Positions 27,801 to 35,801 of a DNA stretch of 64,000 nucleotides are shown piece after piece. The stretch's first letter is position 1; each line of letters starts with the position of its first letter. This stretch comes from Corallococcus coralloides DSM 2259 (GTDB taxonomy: Bacteria > Myxococcota > Myxococcia > Myxococcales > Myxococcaceae). The translations under genes and the position numbers were made by a program. Location of the stretch: the NCBI RefSeq assembly GCF_000255295.1, contig NC_017030.1, positions 7,166,328-7,230,327 of the forward strand, read 5' to 3'. The notes beneath the pieces were generated by a model, which did no database searches, was not told the DNA's origin, and worked only from the letters and a program-made list of their open reading frames with translations.

Positions 27801-28719
27801 TCAAGGCGTGGCCATGCGCGAGCTGGGCCTGCCCGCAGACCTGGTGCGCGTGGCGCACACGGCCACGGACAAGGTGCCCAACACGTCCGCGACGGCGGCC
27901 TCCAGCGGCTCGGACCTCAACGGCGCGGCGGTGCGCGAGGCCTGCGTCCAGGTGCGCGAGCGGCTGGCCCCGGTGGCCGCGCGCATGCTGGTGCAGCTGC
28001 ACGGCCAGGCGGTGTCGCCGGACGCGCTGGTGTTCGAGGACGGGCGCATCGCCGCGGCGTCGCGGCCGGACCAGGGGCTGTCCTTCGCGGCCGTGGTGGA
28101 GGAGGCCTACCGCGACCGCGTGGGCCTGTCCGTCACGGGCTACTACCGCACGCCGGGCATCGGCTACGACCGGACCCTGGGCCGGGGCAAGCCGTTCCTC
28201 TACTTCGCCTACGGCGCGGCGGTGAGCGAGGTGGAGGTGGACGGCGACACGGGCATGAAGCGCGTGCTGCGCTCGGACCTGCTGGAGGACGTGGGCGACT
28301 CACTCAACCCCGGCGTGGATCGGGGCCAGGTGGAGGGCGGCTTCGTGCAGGGCATGGGGTGGCTCACCGGCGAGGAGCTGAAGTGGGACGCGAACGGGCG
28401 GCTGCTCACGCACTCCGCCAGCACCTACGCGGTGCCCGCGTTCAGCGACGCGCCCATCGACCTGCGCGTGGCCTTGATGGAGCGGGCCGGGCAGAAGGGC
28501 ACCATCCACGGCAGCAAGGCCGTGGGTGAGCCGCCGCTGATGCTGGCCCTGTCCGTCCGGGAGGCGCTGCGCGACGCGGTGGCCGCCTTCGGAGCGCCGG
28601 GCGGCGACGTGGACCTGCCCTCGCCCGCCACGCACGAAGCCCTCTTCCTGGCCATCCAGCGGCGCAAGGCACGGGGCGCGGGACTTCCGGTTCCGGACGA
28701 AACGCGCGAGGTGGCCTGA
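24886..28719 (+). CDS. Xanthine dehydrogenase, FeS/FAD and molybdopterin parts fused
   Basis: Encodes 1277 residues, a single-chain enzyme like eukaryotic XDH rather than the usual two bacterial subunits. The order is a [2Fe-2S] ferredoxin domain (C41, C46, C49 in CAEGDCGAC); a second [2Fe-2S] domain (QCGFCTPG, CRCTGY); an FAD domain (about 180-480; LVAGATELGVDI); and the molybdopterin domain (about 500-1277; GGGFGGKE, FRGFGGPQ, and VGEPPL with the likely catalytic Glu). It oxidises hypoxanthine and xanthine to urate. The ATG at 24886 is chosen because the ferredoxin domain starts there and it overlaps the xdhC stop; the frame extension back to 24676 is antisense-like noise. Confidence 0.94.
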   Translation: MSTPFEFRLNGQTVQLDDASPNTTLLDYLRARGLTGTKQGCAEGDCGACTVAMVDRDVSGQKTLRAFNSCIALLPMVAGRELVTVEGVGSRAAPHPVQQAMVKHYGSQCGFCTPGFVVSMVEAYCRKDAGSPEAIADQLCGNICRCTGYRPIRDAMVDALATRDAKGAGPGLPCVSLEGAPSPIPPLRYEARDGLFLRPTTWEDLLALRALHPEAMLVAGATELGVDITKKSRRYPFLISTEGVEALRAIRREEDGWYVGGAASLVDVEDALGHEVPELAKMLNVFASRQIRHRATLAGNLVTASPIGDTAPVLLALDARLVLASVRGERTVALSDFFLAYRKTALQPDEVVRFVVIPHAPAKDSGLTRHSDSFKVSKRRELDISIVAAGFCIETDALGLVRTARLGYGGVAATPARAKQTEALLVGHPWNAEAVARVRATLEREFTPLTDLRGSAEYRRGLVVSLLEKFASGEHSPALDGRPRFAPGAPSATADAGRELRHESALGHVTGSAQYVDDLAQRRPMLTVWPVLSPHAHARILRRDASAALKVPGVVKVLLAEDIPGMNDTGPIRHDEPLLAKDEVLFHAQVVALVVGETPEACREGARQVVVDYEPLPAVLTLAEALKQERFHTDPHIIRRGDVDSALASSPNRLAGELTMGGQEHFYLETHAAFAEVGDEGDVTVTSSTQHPSEVQAIISHVLHVPRSRVVVKAPRMGGGFGGKETQGNAPAALVALAAVHTGRPVKWMLDRDVDMVVTGKRHPFHAAWEVGFDATGRLLALKADLTSNGGWSLDLSESITDRALFHLDNGYYVPSVRYTGRVAKTHLVSNTAFRGFGGPQGMLVMEDILARIAATLGLAPEAVRQRNLYDGVGDTNTTHYGQELEDNRLPKLWNDLMESSDFVKRRAEVEAFNASSPRIKRGLAITPMKFGISFTATFLNQAGALVHVYRDGSVLLSHGGTEMGQGLHTKIQGVAMRELGLPADLVRVAHTATDKVPNTSATAASSGSDLNGAAVREACVQVRERLAPVAARMLVQLHGQAVSPDALVFEDGRIAAASRPDQGLSFAAVVEEAYRDRVGLSVTGYYRTPGIGYDRTLGRGKPFLYFAYGAAVSEVEVDGDTGMKRVLRSDLLEDVGDSLNPGVDRGQVEGGFVQGMGWLTGEELKWDANGRLLTHSASTYAVPAFSDAPIDLRVALMERAGQKGTIHGSKAVGEPPLMLALSVREALRDAVAAFGAPGGDVDLPSPATHEALFLAIQRRKARGAGLPVPDETREVA

Positions 28720-28803
28720 GTCCGGCGGCGGGTGCGGCAACATGCCACGGTATTGCGGCGAGGCCGGTGCGTTAGACGGGAGCACCTTCCAAGGATGATT
28801 CCC

Positions 28804-29661
28804 ATGCGCTCCCTGCTCCGCTCCCGCCTCCTCCTGCCGCTGGCCCTCGTGGGCGCGCTCGGCTGTGGAGAGGATGAACCCGAGGTCCTGACGGTGGAGC
28901 TGCCCGTCGTCGCCCGCGTGGGCACGGAGGCGTTCGCGTGCGGCAAGACGTACACGAATGTCGGGACGACGGGGACGACGTACGAGCCCATGGACTTCCG
29001 CGTGTACGTCCACGACGTGCGGCTGGTGACGCGGGACGGGCAGGAGGTGCCCGTGACGCTGACCGAGGACAAGACGTGGCAGCACTCGGGCGTGGTGCTG
29101 CTGGACTTCGCGAACAAGGACGGGCTTTGCACGCAGGGCACGGAGGGCATGAACGCGTCCATCAAGGGCACGGTGCCGCAGGGTGACTACACGGGCCTGC
29201 GCTTCACGCTGGGCATCCCGGAGGAGTTGAACCACGGCGACCCCACGACGCTCGGCAAGCCGATGGAGGACACGGGCCTGCACTGGAACTGGCAGAGCGG
29301 CTTCCTCTTCACGCGCATCGAGGGCCGCACGCAGGGTCTTCCCCAGCACGTCATGCACCTGGGCAGCACGGCCTGCGCGCCGCCGCCCGAGGGCCAGACG
29401 CAGGGCACCGCTGGCTGCGCGAACAACAACCGTCCGGAGTTCCACCTGGACGGCTTCGACGTGACGAAGAACACGCTGGTGATGGACCTGGGCACGCTCT
29501 TCGCAGGCTCCGACCTGAACGTGAACACCCCCAGCACGGCCGCGGGCTGCATGTCGTTCCCCACCGACGCGGACTGCGCTCCCATCTTCCAGCGCCTGGG
29601 ACTGGCCTTCGGCGGCCAGGCGGCGAACCCGGCCGCGCAGACCTTCATCCGGGCCGAGTAG
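28804..29661 (+). CDS. mbnP: MbnP-like periplasmic copper-binding lipoprotein
   Basis: Encodes 285 residues. The signal ends in VGALGC, a lipobox. The mature protein is beta-rich and has the MbnP pattern: MDFRVYVHDVRLV, WQHSGVVLLDF, LRFTLGIPEELNHGD and TGLHWNWQSGF. MbnP proteins bind copper, and in studied examples a Trp is oxidised by the partner MbnH. The ATG at 28804 has AAGGA eight bases upstream; the ATG at 28795 lacks a spaced site. The di-heme gene starts 12 bases after its stop, so the two form an operon. Confidence 0.8.
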   Translation: MRSLLRSRLLLPLALVGALGCGEDEPEVLTVELPVVARVGTEAFACGKTYTNVGTTGTTYEPMDFRVYVHDVRLVTRDGQEVPVTLTEDKTWQHSGVVLLDFANKDGLCTQGTEGMNASIKGTVPQGDYTGLRFTLGIPEELNHGDPTTLGKPMEDTGLHWNWQSGFLFTRIEGRTQGLPQHVMHLGSTACAPPPEGQTQGTAGCANNNRPEFHLDGFDVTKNTLVMDLGTLFAGSDLNVNTPSTAAGCMSFPTDADCAPIFQRLGLAFGGQAANPAAQTFIRAE

Positions 29662-29673
29662 CAGGAGTCCGAC

Positions 29674-30822
29674 GTGGCACGACGACAAGCACAGGCGTGG
29701 AAGGCCCTGGCGACGGTGGCGTTGCTGGCCGCGGGCTGCGCGGATCCCTCGGGGCCGACCGAGGAGCCCGCGCCCTACGACTGGAAGCTGCCCGCGGGCT
29801 TCCCCAAGCCGCGCGTGCCGGAGGACAACCCCATGTCGGAGGCGAAGGTCCAGCTGGGCCGGCGCCTCTTCTACGACAAGCGCCTGTCGTTGAACGGCAC
29901 GCAGTCCTGCGGCTCCTGTCATGAGCAGGCAAGGGCCTTCACGGACGGGCGCGTGCACTCGGTGGGCAGCACGGGAGAGGCGCACCGCCGCAACGGGCAG
30001 GGGCTGGCGAACGTGGCGTACGCGACCAGCCTGACCTGGGCCAACTCCGCGCTCACCACGCTGGAGGCCCAGTCGCTGGTGCCGCTGTTCGGGCGGGAGC
30101 CGGTGGAGCTGGGGTTCGCGGATCAGCAGGAGGTGTTGCTGGAGCGGCTGCGCGCGGATCCGGACCTGACGGCCCGTTTCGCGGAGGCCTTCCCGAACGA
30201 GGCCACGCCGGTGTCGCTGGCCACGCTCACGCGGGCGCTGTCCGCGTTCGAGCGGTCGCTCATCTCCGGCACGTCGGCGTATGACCGCTATCTGTACGGC
30301 AAGGAGGTGGACGCGCTGAGTCCCGCGGCGAAGCGGGGCTTGCAGCTGTTCCTGTCCGAGCGCCTGGAGTGCGACCACTGCCACTCCGGCTTCAACTTCC
30401 AGGACGCGACCGTGCACGAGGCGACGGCGGAGCCGGTGCTGCCGTACCACAACACGGGGCTCTACAACGAGGACGGCCAGGGCGCGTATCCCGCCGGGGA
30501 CACAGGCCTCTTCGAAATCACGTTCCGTCCAGAGGACATGGGGCGCTTCCGCGCGCCGTCGCTGCGCAACGTGGCGGTCACCGGGCCGTACATGCACGAT
30601 GGCAGCCTGGAGACGCTCTCCGACGTGTTGGACCACTACGCGGCGGGAGGCCGGGCCAGGGCGGTGAACGGCGGACAGCCGAGCCCCCTGCAGAGCGCCT
30701 TCGTGCGCGGCTTCGAGCTGACGCCCGAGGAGAAGGCGGACGTCATCGCGTTCCTGGAGTCGCTCACGGACACGGCGTTCCTGACCGACCCACGCTTCGC
30801 GGACCCCGCCACCGTGCCGTGA
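29674..30822 (+). CDS. mbnH: MbnH-like di-heme enzyme (cytochrome c peroxidase family)
   Basis: Encodes 382 residues from a GTG with CAGGAG upstream. A lipobox-like LLAAGC ends the signal. Two c-type heme sites are present, CGSCH at 79-83 and CDHCH at 233-237, together with bacterial cytochrome c peroxidase landmarks (LGRRLFYDKRLSLNGTQSC, RNVAVTGPYMHDGSLETL). Adjacent to mbnP, the most likely role is oxidative maturation of that copper protein in the periplasm. A general peroxidase role is the alternative. Confidence 0.85.
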   Translation: MARRQAQAWKALATVALLAAGCADPSGPTEEPAPYDWKLPAGFPKPRVPEDNPMSEAKVQLGRRLFYDKRLSLNGTQSCGSCHEQARAFTDGRVHSVGSTGEAHRRNGQGLANVAYATSLTWANSALTTLEAQSLVPLFGREPVELGFADQQEVLLERLRADPDLTARFAEAFPNEATPVSLATLTRALSAFERSLISGTSAYDRYLYGKEVDALSPAAKRGLQLFLSERLECDHCHSGFNFQDATVHEATAEPVLPYHNTGLYNEDGQGAYPAGDTGLFEITFRPEDMGRFRAPSLRNVAVTGPYMHDGSLETLSDVLDHYAAGGRARAVNGGQPSPLQSAFVRGFELTPEEKADVIAFLESLTDTAFLTDPRFADPATVP

Positions 30823-30865
30823 GTCGGTATCGTCATCGGCTGTGATTCAGCCATGGCGATTCCTC

Positions 30866-32869
30866 ATGCGACGGTGGGCGGTGCTGGCGTGCATGGCCCT
30901 GCTCATCGCGGGCTGTGCCTCGTCATCGTCCCACGGCGGCACCTGGGGCTATGGCACTGCGGCGGCACGGTCCTCATGGAGGCCATGGGCTGGAGCGTCC
31001 CGGAAGGCCGCGGCTGAGTCCCCGGAGGACAAGGGATGGGCCTGTGGCGGTCGCCCCCTGCCGCGAGGCTGGCCCGACCTGGAGCGCAGTGAGCAGCGCC
31101 TCGCGCCCTTCCTGGCCTGTGCGTCGCCCGCGGCCTTCGTGGCCATGCAGCGAGGGGTGGACATGCCCCGGCTGGTGGAGTCCCTCGATGCTTGGGATGC
31201 CGTCCGGCTGGGGGCGCTGGGGCCGTTGGACGCGAAGGCCTCCAGCATCCTTCAGCGCAAACGCGCGGCCTTCCTCGTCAGCGCTGTCGAGAAGTACGGC
31301 CCGCCCCGCGCGGAGGTGTTCGCCCTCTTCATCCTCCACGCCACTTTCGATGATGAGCTGCGCGACCTGATCCAGCGCCTGGCGCGCGACAAGCAGCTCA
31401 GGGAGACCCTGGGCGGCATGCCGGCCGTGCGCGAAGAGTTGCTGCGCAGGGGCTTGAAGGTCACGGCGTATCCGGAGCGAGAAGAGCAAGCCGGTGACGT
31501 CCTGCGGGGCCTGGGGCGCGCGGGCCGGGACGCGCTGTCCAGCACCGACGTGAGCGCGGGGGCCCGCTACGTGGAGTTCTCCGCGAAGCGTGCGCAATTG
31601 CCGCCGCCCTACCAGGAAGCGCTCGACGCGGTGGAGCGGGCCCTGATGGCAGGGCACTTCTCACCGGGCAACGTGGTGCGCGGCGGCTTCGATCACCTGA
31701 CGTTCGGTGTCCCGATGGGCTTCTTCCACCTGCTCGCGGGAACAGCGCACGGTGCAACGTCCCTGGCGAAAGGCCGGTACGAACAGGCCACGCGAGAGCT
31801 GGCACCCGCCGCGCTCATGGTGGCGCTGTACGCGGGAGGCAAAGGCGCACGGGCCTTGCGAGGAGAACGGCCCACCTTCGACGTGGAGGCACTCAAGGCG
31901 GCGGTGGAGCGACTGGAGGACCAGCTCGGAGTGAATGCCACGCGGGAGCTGCTGCGTCAGCTCCGAGCGAGCCGGGAAGGCGCCCTCCTCGCCGCCGAGT
32001 GGGGAGAAGCCGGAGCGCTGGCGCTGTACGAGGCCCGAGGCAATCCGGCGAAGGCCCAGGCCCTGCTGGCGGAGGCAAGCCGCGAACGCCCGGGAGCCGC
32101 ACAGAAGAGCACCGGCAGTGGAGTGCAGTCGAAGGACTTCACAGGGGTGCCACCGGAGGTCCTGGAGGCCCGGCTCGCCCAGGTGGAGTGGGAGGCCACG
32201 GGCCCCCGGCTGTCCCGTGATGTGTCCTTCCTGAAGGAACATCCACCGGAGCGGGATGCACCACCAGGAGCCGAAGGTCACCCACTCTGGACGGAGTACG
32301 TGAGTTATCGCGAGGCAAGGCTCGCGGAACTGGAACAGGGCACGCCCGCGAAGGGGCCTTTGAAATGGGAAGGCTACCTGGACCTGCGCGGGCAGTTCAT
32401 CCGCGGGCTGATGTTCGAACGAGACATGGTCGCCCGGCTCCGGGCGGATGCGGCACTGCCCCAAGCGCAGCGTCGGTGGCTCCGAGACTTCGATCAGCCG
32501 CGAATCGAAACGCACGTGGGCATGACGAAGGCGGACCTGCGCTTCGCGGACGCGCTGGTCATCGAAACGAAGCCACCGCCAAGCCAACCGCCACGCATGG
32601 AGACCTTCAGCTTCAAGCGCCGAAACCTCCGTCAGCTTGATCAGGACGCACTGGCGGCCCAAATGAGAGCGGACGCGCGTGCGGCTCTTCGGTATTACGG
32701 CGAAACCGTGAACGTCCGCAGACCTGGGCTGGAAGGGCCAGCGCGAATCCGGAAGGTGCGCCTCATCTATGAGGGGGGCAGCCTGAAGCCTGAAAACACA
32801 GCCGCTCTGGAGAGAAACCTGGCGGTCCTTCGCGAAGCACTCCCAGGTGTGGAGGTCCAAATCCAATGA
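30866..32869 (+). CDS. Lipoprotein with C-terminal nuclease-like toxin domain (SitA-like candidate)
   Basis: Encodes about 667 residues. A textbook lipoprotein signal (VLACMALLIAGC, Cys17) is followed by a long helical carrier region with an amphipathic/hydrophobic patch (about 275-340). The last 160 residues carry D557, D562, E567 and K569 (DLRFADALVIETK), a PD-(D/E)xK-like arrangement found in many nuclease toxins. The overall plan resembles SitA toxins, lipoproteins that myxobacteria pass to kin by outer-membrane exchange. The start is ambiguous: a GTG at 30842 would add eight residues, and neither has a good ribosome-binding site. The next gene overlaps by ATGA and is a candidate immunity gene. 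Confidence 0.6.
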   Translation: MRRWAVLACMALLIAGCASSSSHGGTWGYGTAAARSSWRPWAGASRKAAAESPEDKGWACGGRPLPRGWPDLERSEQRLAPFLACASPAAFVAMQRGVDMPRLVESLDAWDAVRLGALGPLDAKASSILQRKRAAFLVSAVEKYGPPRAEVFALFILHATFDDELRDLIQRLARDKQLRETLGGMPAVREELLRRGLKVTAYPEREEQAGDVLRGLGRAGRDALSSTDVSAGARYVEFSAKRAQLPPPYQEALDAVERALMAGHFSPGNVVRGGFDHLTFGVPMGFFHLLAGTAHGATSLAKGRYEQATRELAPAALMVALYAGGKGARALRGERPTFDVEALKAAVERLEDQLGVNATRELLRQLRASREGALLAAEWGEAGALALYEARGNPAKAQALLAEASRERPGAAQKSTGSGVQSKDFTGVPPEVLEARLAQVEWEATGPRLSRDVSFLKEHPPERDAPPGAEGHPLWTEYVSYREARLAELEQGTPAKGPLKWEGYLDLRGQFIRGLMFERDMVARLRADAALPQAQRRWLRDFDQPRIETHVGMTKADLRFADALVIETKPPPSQPPRMETFSFKRRNLRQLDQDALAAQMRADARAALRYYGETVNVRRPGLEGPARIRKVRLIYEGGSLKPENTAALERNLAVLREALPGVEVQIQ

Positions 32870-34209
32870 CGATGGACGGCATCCCCAGGCACATGGCGGA
32901 CGACTACCTGTACATTTCGTTTGATGGAGCCTGCAACACCCCTGGCGTCCTCGAACGAGAACTCACGCCGTTTCTTGAAGCACTTGAGTCAGGCGCCGGC
33001 GAGTGGATGCCTGACATCGTCAGGGGGATACGGCGCCGCAAGTACACACGCGAGGCCGTCGTCAAAGGGTTGGCTGAAGCGCGCGAGGAAAGAAGTACGT
33101 CCGTGGGCCTCTATCGCACGAAGGGGGCTGACCTGGACATGTCGCTCCGCCTTCGACTTCCGCCGCTACGACCCAGCCTGGATCTTTCTCTCATGGTGGG
33201 GCCGCTCGAACTCTTCGCGCAGGAATCGAGTTGCAAGGGACTCGTGGAGATGGCCCGAACCTGGGCCATCCACTACCCCGTCACCCACGCAACGGCCCAC
33301 AGTCTCGCGGACAAGGATCTGGCGAACTTCCCTCTCTTCGGCCGCGACCGGGAAACGGCCTATCAGGACGGCTTCGACAAGATCTACGAAGTCTGCTGGC
33401 TCAACGTCTTCGGCACGAAGCTGGTGGAGAGCGTAGGCCGAGAGCACATGCGCTCCACCCCTGCCCACCGGGTCGAAGAGCTTCCTGACGGCTCCGTCCT
33501 CCTCGTCACCTGGCCCACCGCCGCGGACTTCGCCAGCGAGGCCGCCCGCGTCGCCCAGGCCCGCGCGTGGGTCCACCTCCGGCCGGACCTCGACTTCGAC
33601 ACGGTGATGGCCACCCTCCGCGAACGAAGCGCGACCCTCGCCCCCGTCCAACCCCGCTTCGCTCCGGACATCGCCGCGCTGCTCTCACGTCTCCCCGAAT
33701 ACGCATCTCTGGCCCAGCGCCAGCGGCGCATCGCAGAGCTCAACGCCTACGTCCCGCCAGAGCCGGACGAGTGGCTCCCCCTGGACGCCGCCCTGCATTC
33801 AGACGTGGCCGACCCGAAAGCAGCCCTCGATCAGTACGCATACTTCGCGGAACGCCTCGTGGCGCTGCTCCACACGCCGGTGCCCTCCGTCTTCAAGGGG
33901 TCCCCAGAATCCCTGACGGACATCGACCTCCACTTCTGGAAGGAGACCTTCCCGGACACTTTCGAACGGCACAACATCGATGCCATCGCGGTCCCCGCCG
34001 TGGGTGCCTACCTGGGCGAAGTGCTGGTCAAACACCTGGGCGGCCAATGGCTCCCACGCAAGCAATGGATGGAAGCCCAGGTCCGAGTCGGTGATCGCGT
34101 GTGGCTGCCCTTCGCCCGCGCCCACCGCTACATGCGGTCCACCCAGTCCCTGCTGGACCACTCCCTCACCCAGCTCTACCGCGTCGCGGAACGCCACCGG
34201 TCCCGCTGA
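32866..34209 (+). CDS. Candidate immunity protein (type VI immunity / DUF3396-like)
   Basis: Encodes about 447 residues, cytosolic, with no signal peptide. The N-terminal half (LYISFDGACNTPG, WAIHYPVTHATAHSL, YEVCWLNVFGTKLVESVG) resembles the DUF3396 'type VI immunity' family, a call made by eye. The C-terminal half is helical and less familiar. The ATG overlaps the stop of the lipoprotein gene (ATGA at 32866), coupling translation, as expected for a toxin/immunity pair; an ATG at 32872 is an alternative. Base use in the first 300 bases is visibly less GC-rich than in the neighbours. Confidence 0.55.
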   Translation: MTMDGIPRHMADDYLYISFDGACNTPGVLERELTPFLEALESGAGEWMPDIVRGIRRRKYTREAVVKGLAEAREERSTSVGLYRTKGADLDMSLRLRLPPLRPSLDLSLMVGPLELFAQESSCKGLVEMARTWAIHYPVTHATAHSLADKDLANFPLFGRDRETAYQDGFDKIYEVCWLNVFGTKLVESVGREHMRSTPAHRVEELPDGSVLLVTWPTAADFASEAARVAQARAWVHLRPDLDFDTVMATLRERSATLAPVQPRFAPDIAALLSRLPEYASLAQRQRRIAELNAYVPPEPDEWLPLDAALHSDVADPKAALDQYAYFAERLVALLHTPVPSVFKGSPESLTDIDLHFWKETFPDTFERHNIDAIAVPAVGAYLGEVLVKHLGGQWLPRKQWMEAQVRVGDRVWLPFARAHRYMRSTQSLLDHSLTQLYRVAERHRSR

Positions 34210-34215
34210 GTCCCA

Positions 34216-34410
34216 CTACCGGGCCGGCGGCTTGAGGTCGTCCGGCAACCGCTCCAACGGGGGACGCTCCAACGCTCCCGGCCGCTCCACACCGGAGGCC
34301 GTACCCGCGTCCTCCACGATGGTGCCCGCGTCACTCTGCCCCGTGGGCGAGGGCTTGTCCGAACAGCCAGCGAGAACACCGACACACAACACGAAGAGCC
34401 AGTGGCGCAT
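34216..34410 (-). CDS. Small lipoprotein
   Basis: Encodes 64 residues. The signal LFVLCVGVLAGC gives a clear lipobox at Cys16. The mature part is short, acidic and Pro-rich with no recognisable domain. AGGAG lies seven bases upstream of the ATG. It follows the YcnI-like gene by 8 bases and is the last gene of a three-gene operon. Its stop lies 6 bases from the end of the converging immunity gene. Confidence 0.65.
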   Translation of the reverse strand: MRHWLFVLCVGVLAGCSDKPSPTGQSDAGTIVEDAGTASGVERPGALERPPLERLPDDLKPPAR

Positions 34411-34418
34411 GGTCGCTC

Positions 34419-35138
34419 CTAGTACTTCACCCAGATGACCGTGCCCGGATGGATTTGAGTGAGCGCGGTGACGCCGGGCTCCTTCTCGATGAGCGCCTGC
34501 GTGACGGGATTGAAGCTGTACGCCTGCGTCCCGGACCACACGATGAGCGCGTCCTTGAACACGGTCAGGTCATGCACGTGCTCCTCCACCGTGTACTGGT
34601 TCCAGCCCGGCAGCCGCGAGGGCAGCAGGTAGAGCGACGGCGCCGGGTTCTCCGAAGGCGCCGTGCCCGCGTCCCCGTCATGGCTGTGCTCGCCGCCCGC
34701 CGTGCTCGTCCACTCCACCACCGTCAGCGCGCCGCCTTGCGTGCTGCACGTCTGCGTCGTGGGGAAGAACAGCGTGGTGAACGGCTTCGAGGGCAGCTTC
34801 ATGCGCAGCCCCAGGTGGAAGAAGTGCGTGTCCGCCGCCTTCACGTTGCCCGGGGGCCGGGTCCACGTGACCGCCGTCACGTTGCCGGAGGCGTCCTTCT
34901 CCACCTCGGCTGTGCCGAACACGGAGTCCACCGGGCGCACATTCGTCACACCCTCCGGAATCTGGACCCGCATCTTGGACGTGTCCGCGCCGTCACAGCC
35001 GTGGCTCACCGTGATGTCCGCCTCGAAGGTCGCCCCGGCATACGGAGGCGTGGCCCCCGCCACCGCCGCGTGCGCGAAGGCGGACGAGGACAGCAGCGAA
35101 CCCGCGACGACACACAGCGGCCCCAGGACAGACTTCAT
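34419..35138 (-). CDS. ycnI: YcnI/DUF1775-type copper-binding exported protein
   Basis: Encodes 239 residues. The signal peptide should be cut at AFA|H, leaving His23 as the first mature residue. A free N-terminal His is the key ligand of the YcnI copper site. The mature domain follows the DUF1775 pattern: GATFEADITVSHGCDGADT, MRVQIPEGVTNVRPV and WTRPPGN. A long Tyr/Trp-rich tail continues beyond the domain. CGGAG precedes the ATG. It is the middle gene of the operon, downstream of a two-CxxCH lipoprotein. Confidence 0.8.
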   Translation of the reverse strand: MKSVLGPLCVVAGSLLSSSAFAHAAVAGATPPYAGATFEADITVSHGCDGADTSKMRVQIPEGVTNVRPVDSVFGTAEVEKDASGNVTAVTWTRPPGNVKAADTHFFHLGLRMKLPSKPFTTLFFPTTQTCSTQGGALTVVEWTSTAGGEHSHDGDAGTAPSENPAPSLYLLPSRLPGWNQYTVEEHVHDLTVFKDALIVWSGTQAYSFNPVTQALIEKEPGVTALTQIHPGTVIWVKY

Positions 35139-35231
35139 CGGTGACTCCGGGAAGAAAGGAGCATCCCGGATAGCAGCCCCCCGTGGCGCGGCCGCTGCGG
35201 TCATTTGTCGCAGCGTCCGCACCGGACATCC

Positions 35232-35801
35232 TCACGGCAGCGCGATGCGCCCCGGAGCGTCCTGGGTGCCCTGCTCGGTGTGACAGCTGTTGCAGTCCCC
35301 GTTGCTCTGCGGCGTGACCATCCTCCGCGACGTGCCATCCGGCCCCACCAGCCGCGCCCGGTACGGCATCGGGAAGGACGGCTGGAGCGACGTGGACATG
35401 AAGTTGCCCGCGGAGTTCGGCACCAGCGTGAGCCGCACCTGATCCTCCATGTCCAAAATCTCCACCTTCACGCTCGACGGCGCCACCAGCCGGGCATCAC
35501 ACCCGTCCGCCTCGTGGAGCGTCGGGAACACCGTGCCCATGAAGAAGTACGCCACGGAGGGTGCCTGCCGCAGGTGACAGGTCCGGCAGGCGTAGCCCGG
35601 CGCCATGGTGGCCCCGGTGCCGCCCGTCGCCTCGGTCCAGATGCTTCCGCTCGCGCACGTCGTCGGCGCGGGCCCCGGCTCCACGCCCGCGTCCACGTCC
35701 AACACCACCGCCATTCCCGGCTCCGCGGAACACCCCAACGCACCGCACAGGAGCAGCGCCTTCCACGTCCACCGCGTCACGTCGCGACTCCATCCCGGCA
35801 T
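35232..35801 (-). CDS. Lipoprotein with two CxxCH motifs
   Basis: Encodes 189 residues. The lipobox GALGC places Cys24 as the lipidated residue. Two c-type heme motifs are present, CRTCH at 72-76 and CNSCH at 170-174, separated by a beta-rich stretch (VKVEILDMEDQVRLTLVP). It may be a small di-heme electron carrier at the membrane. A GTG at 35810 with GGGAG is an alternative start. It is the first gene of the operon with ycnI, which begins 93 bases downstream. Confidence 0.7.
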   Translation of the reverse strand: MPGWSRDVTRWTWKALLLCGALGCSAEPGMAVVLDVDAGVEPGPAPTTCASGSIWTEATGGTGATMAPGYACRTCHLRQAPSVAYFFMGTVFPTLHEADGCDARLVAPSSVKVEILDMEDQVRLTLVPNSAGNFMSTSLQPSFPMPYRARLVGPDGTSRRMVTPQSNGDCNSCHTEQGTQDAPGRIALP

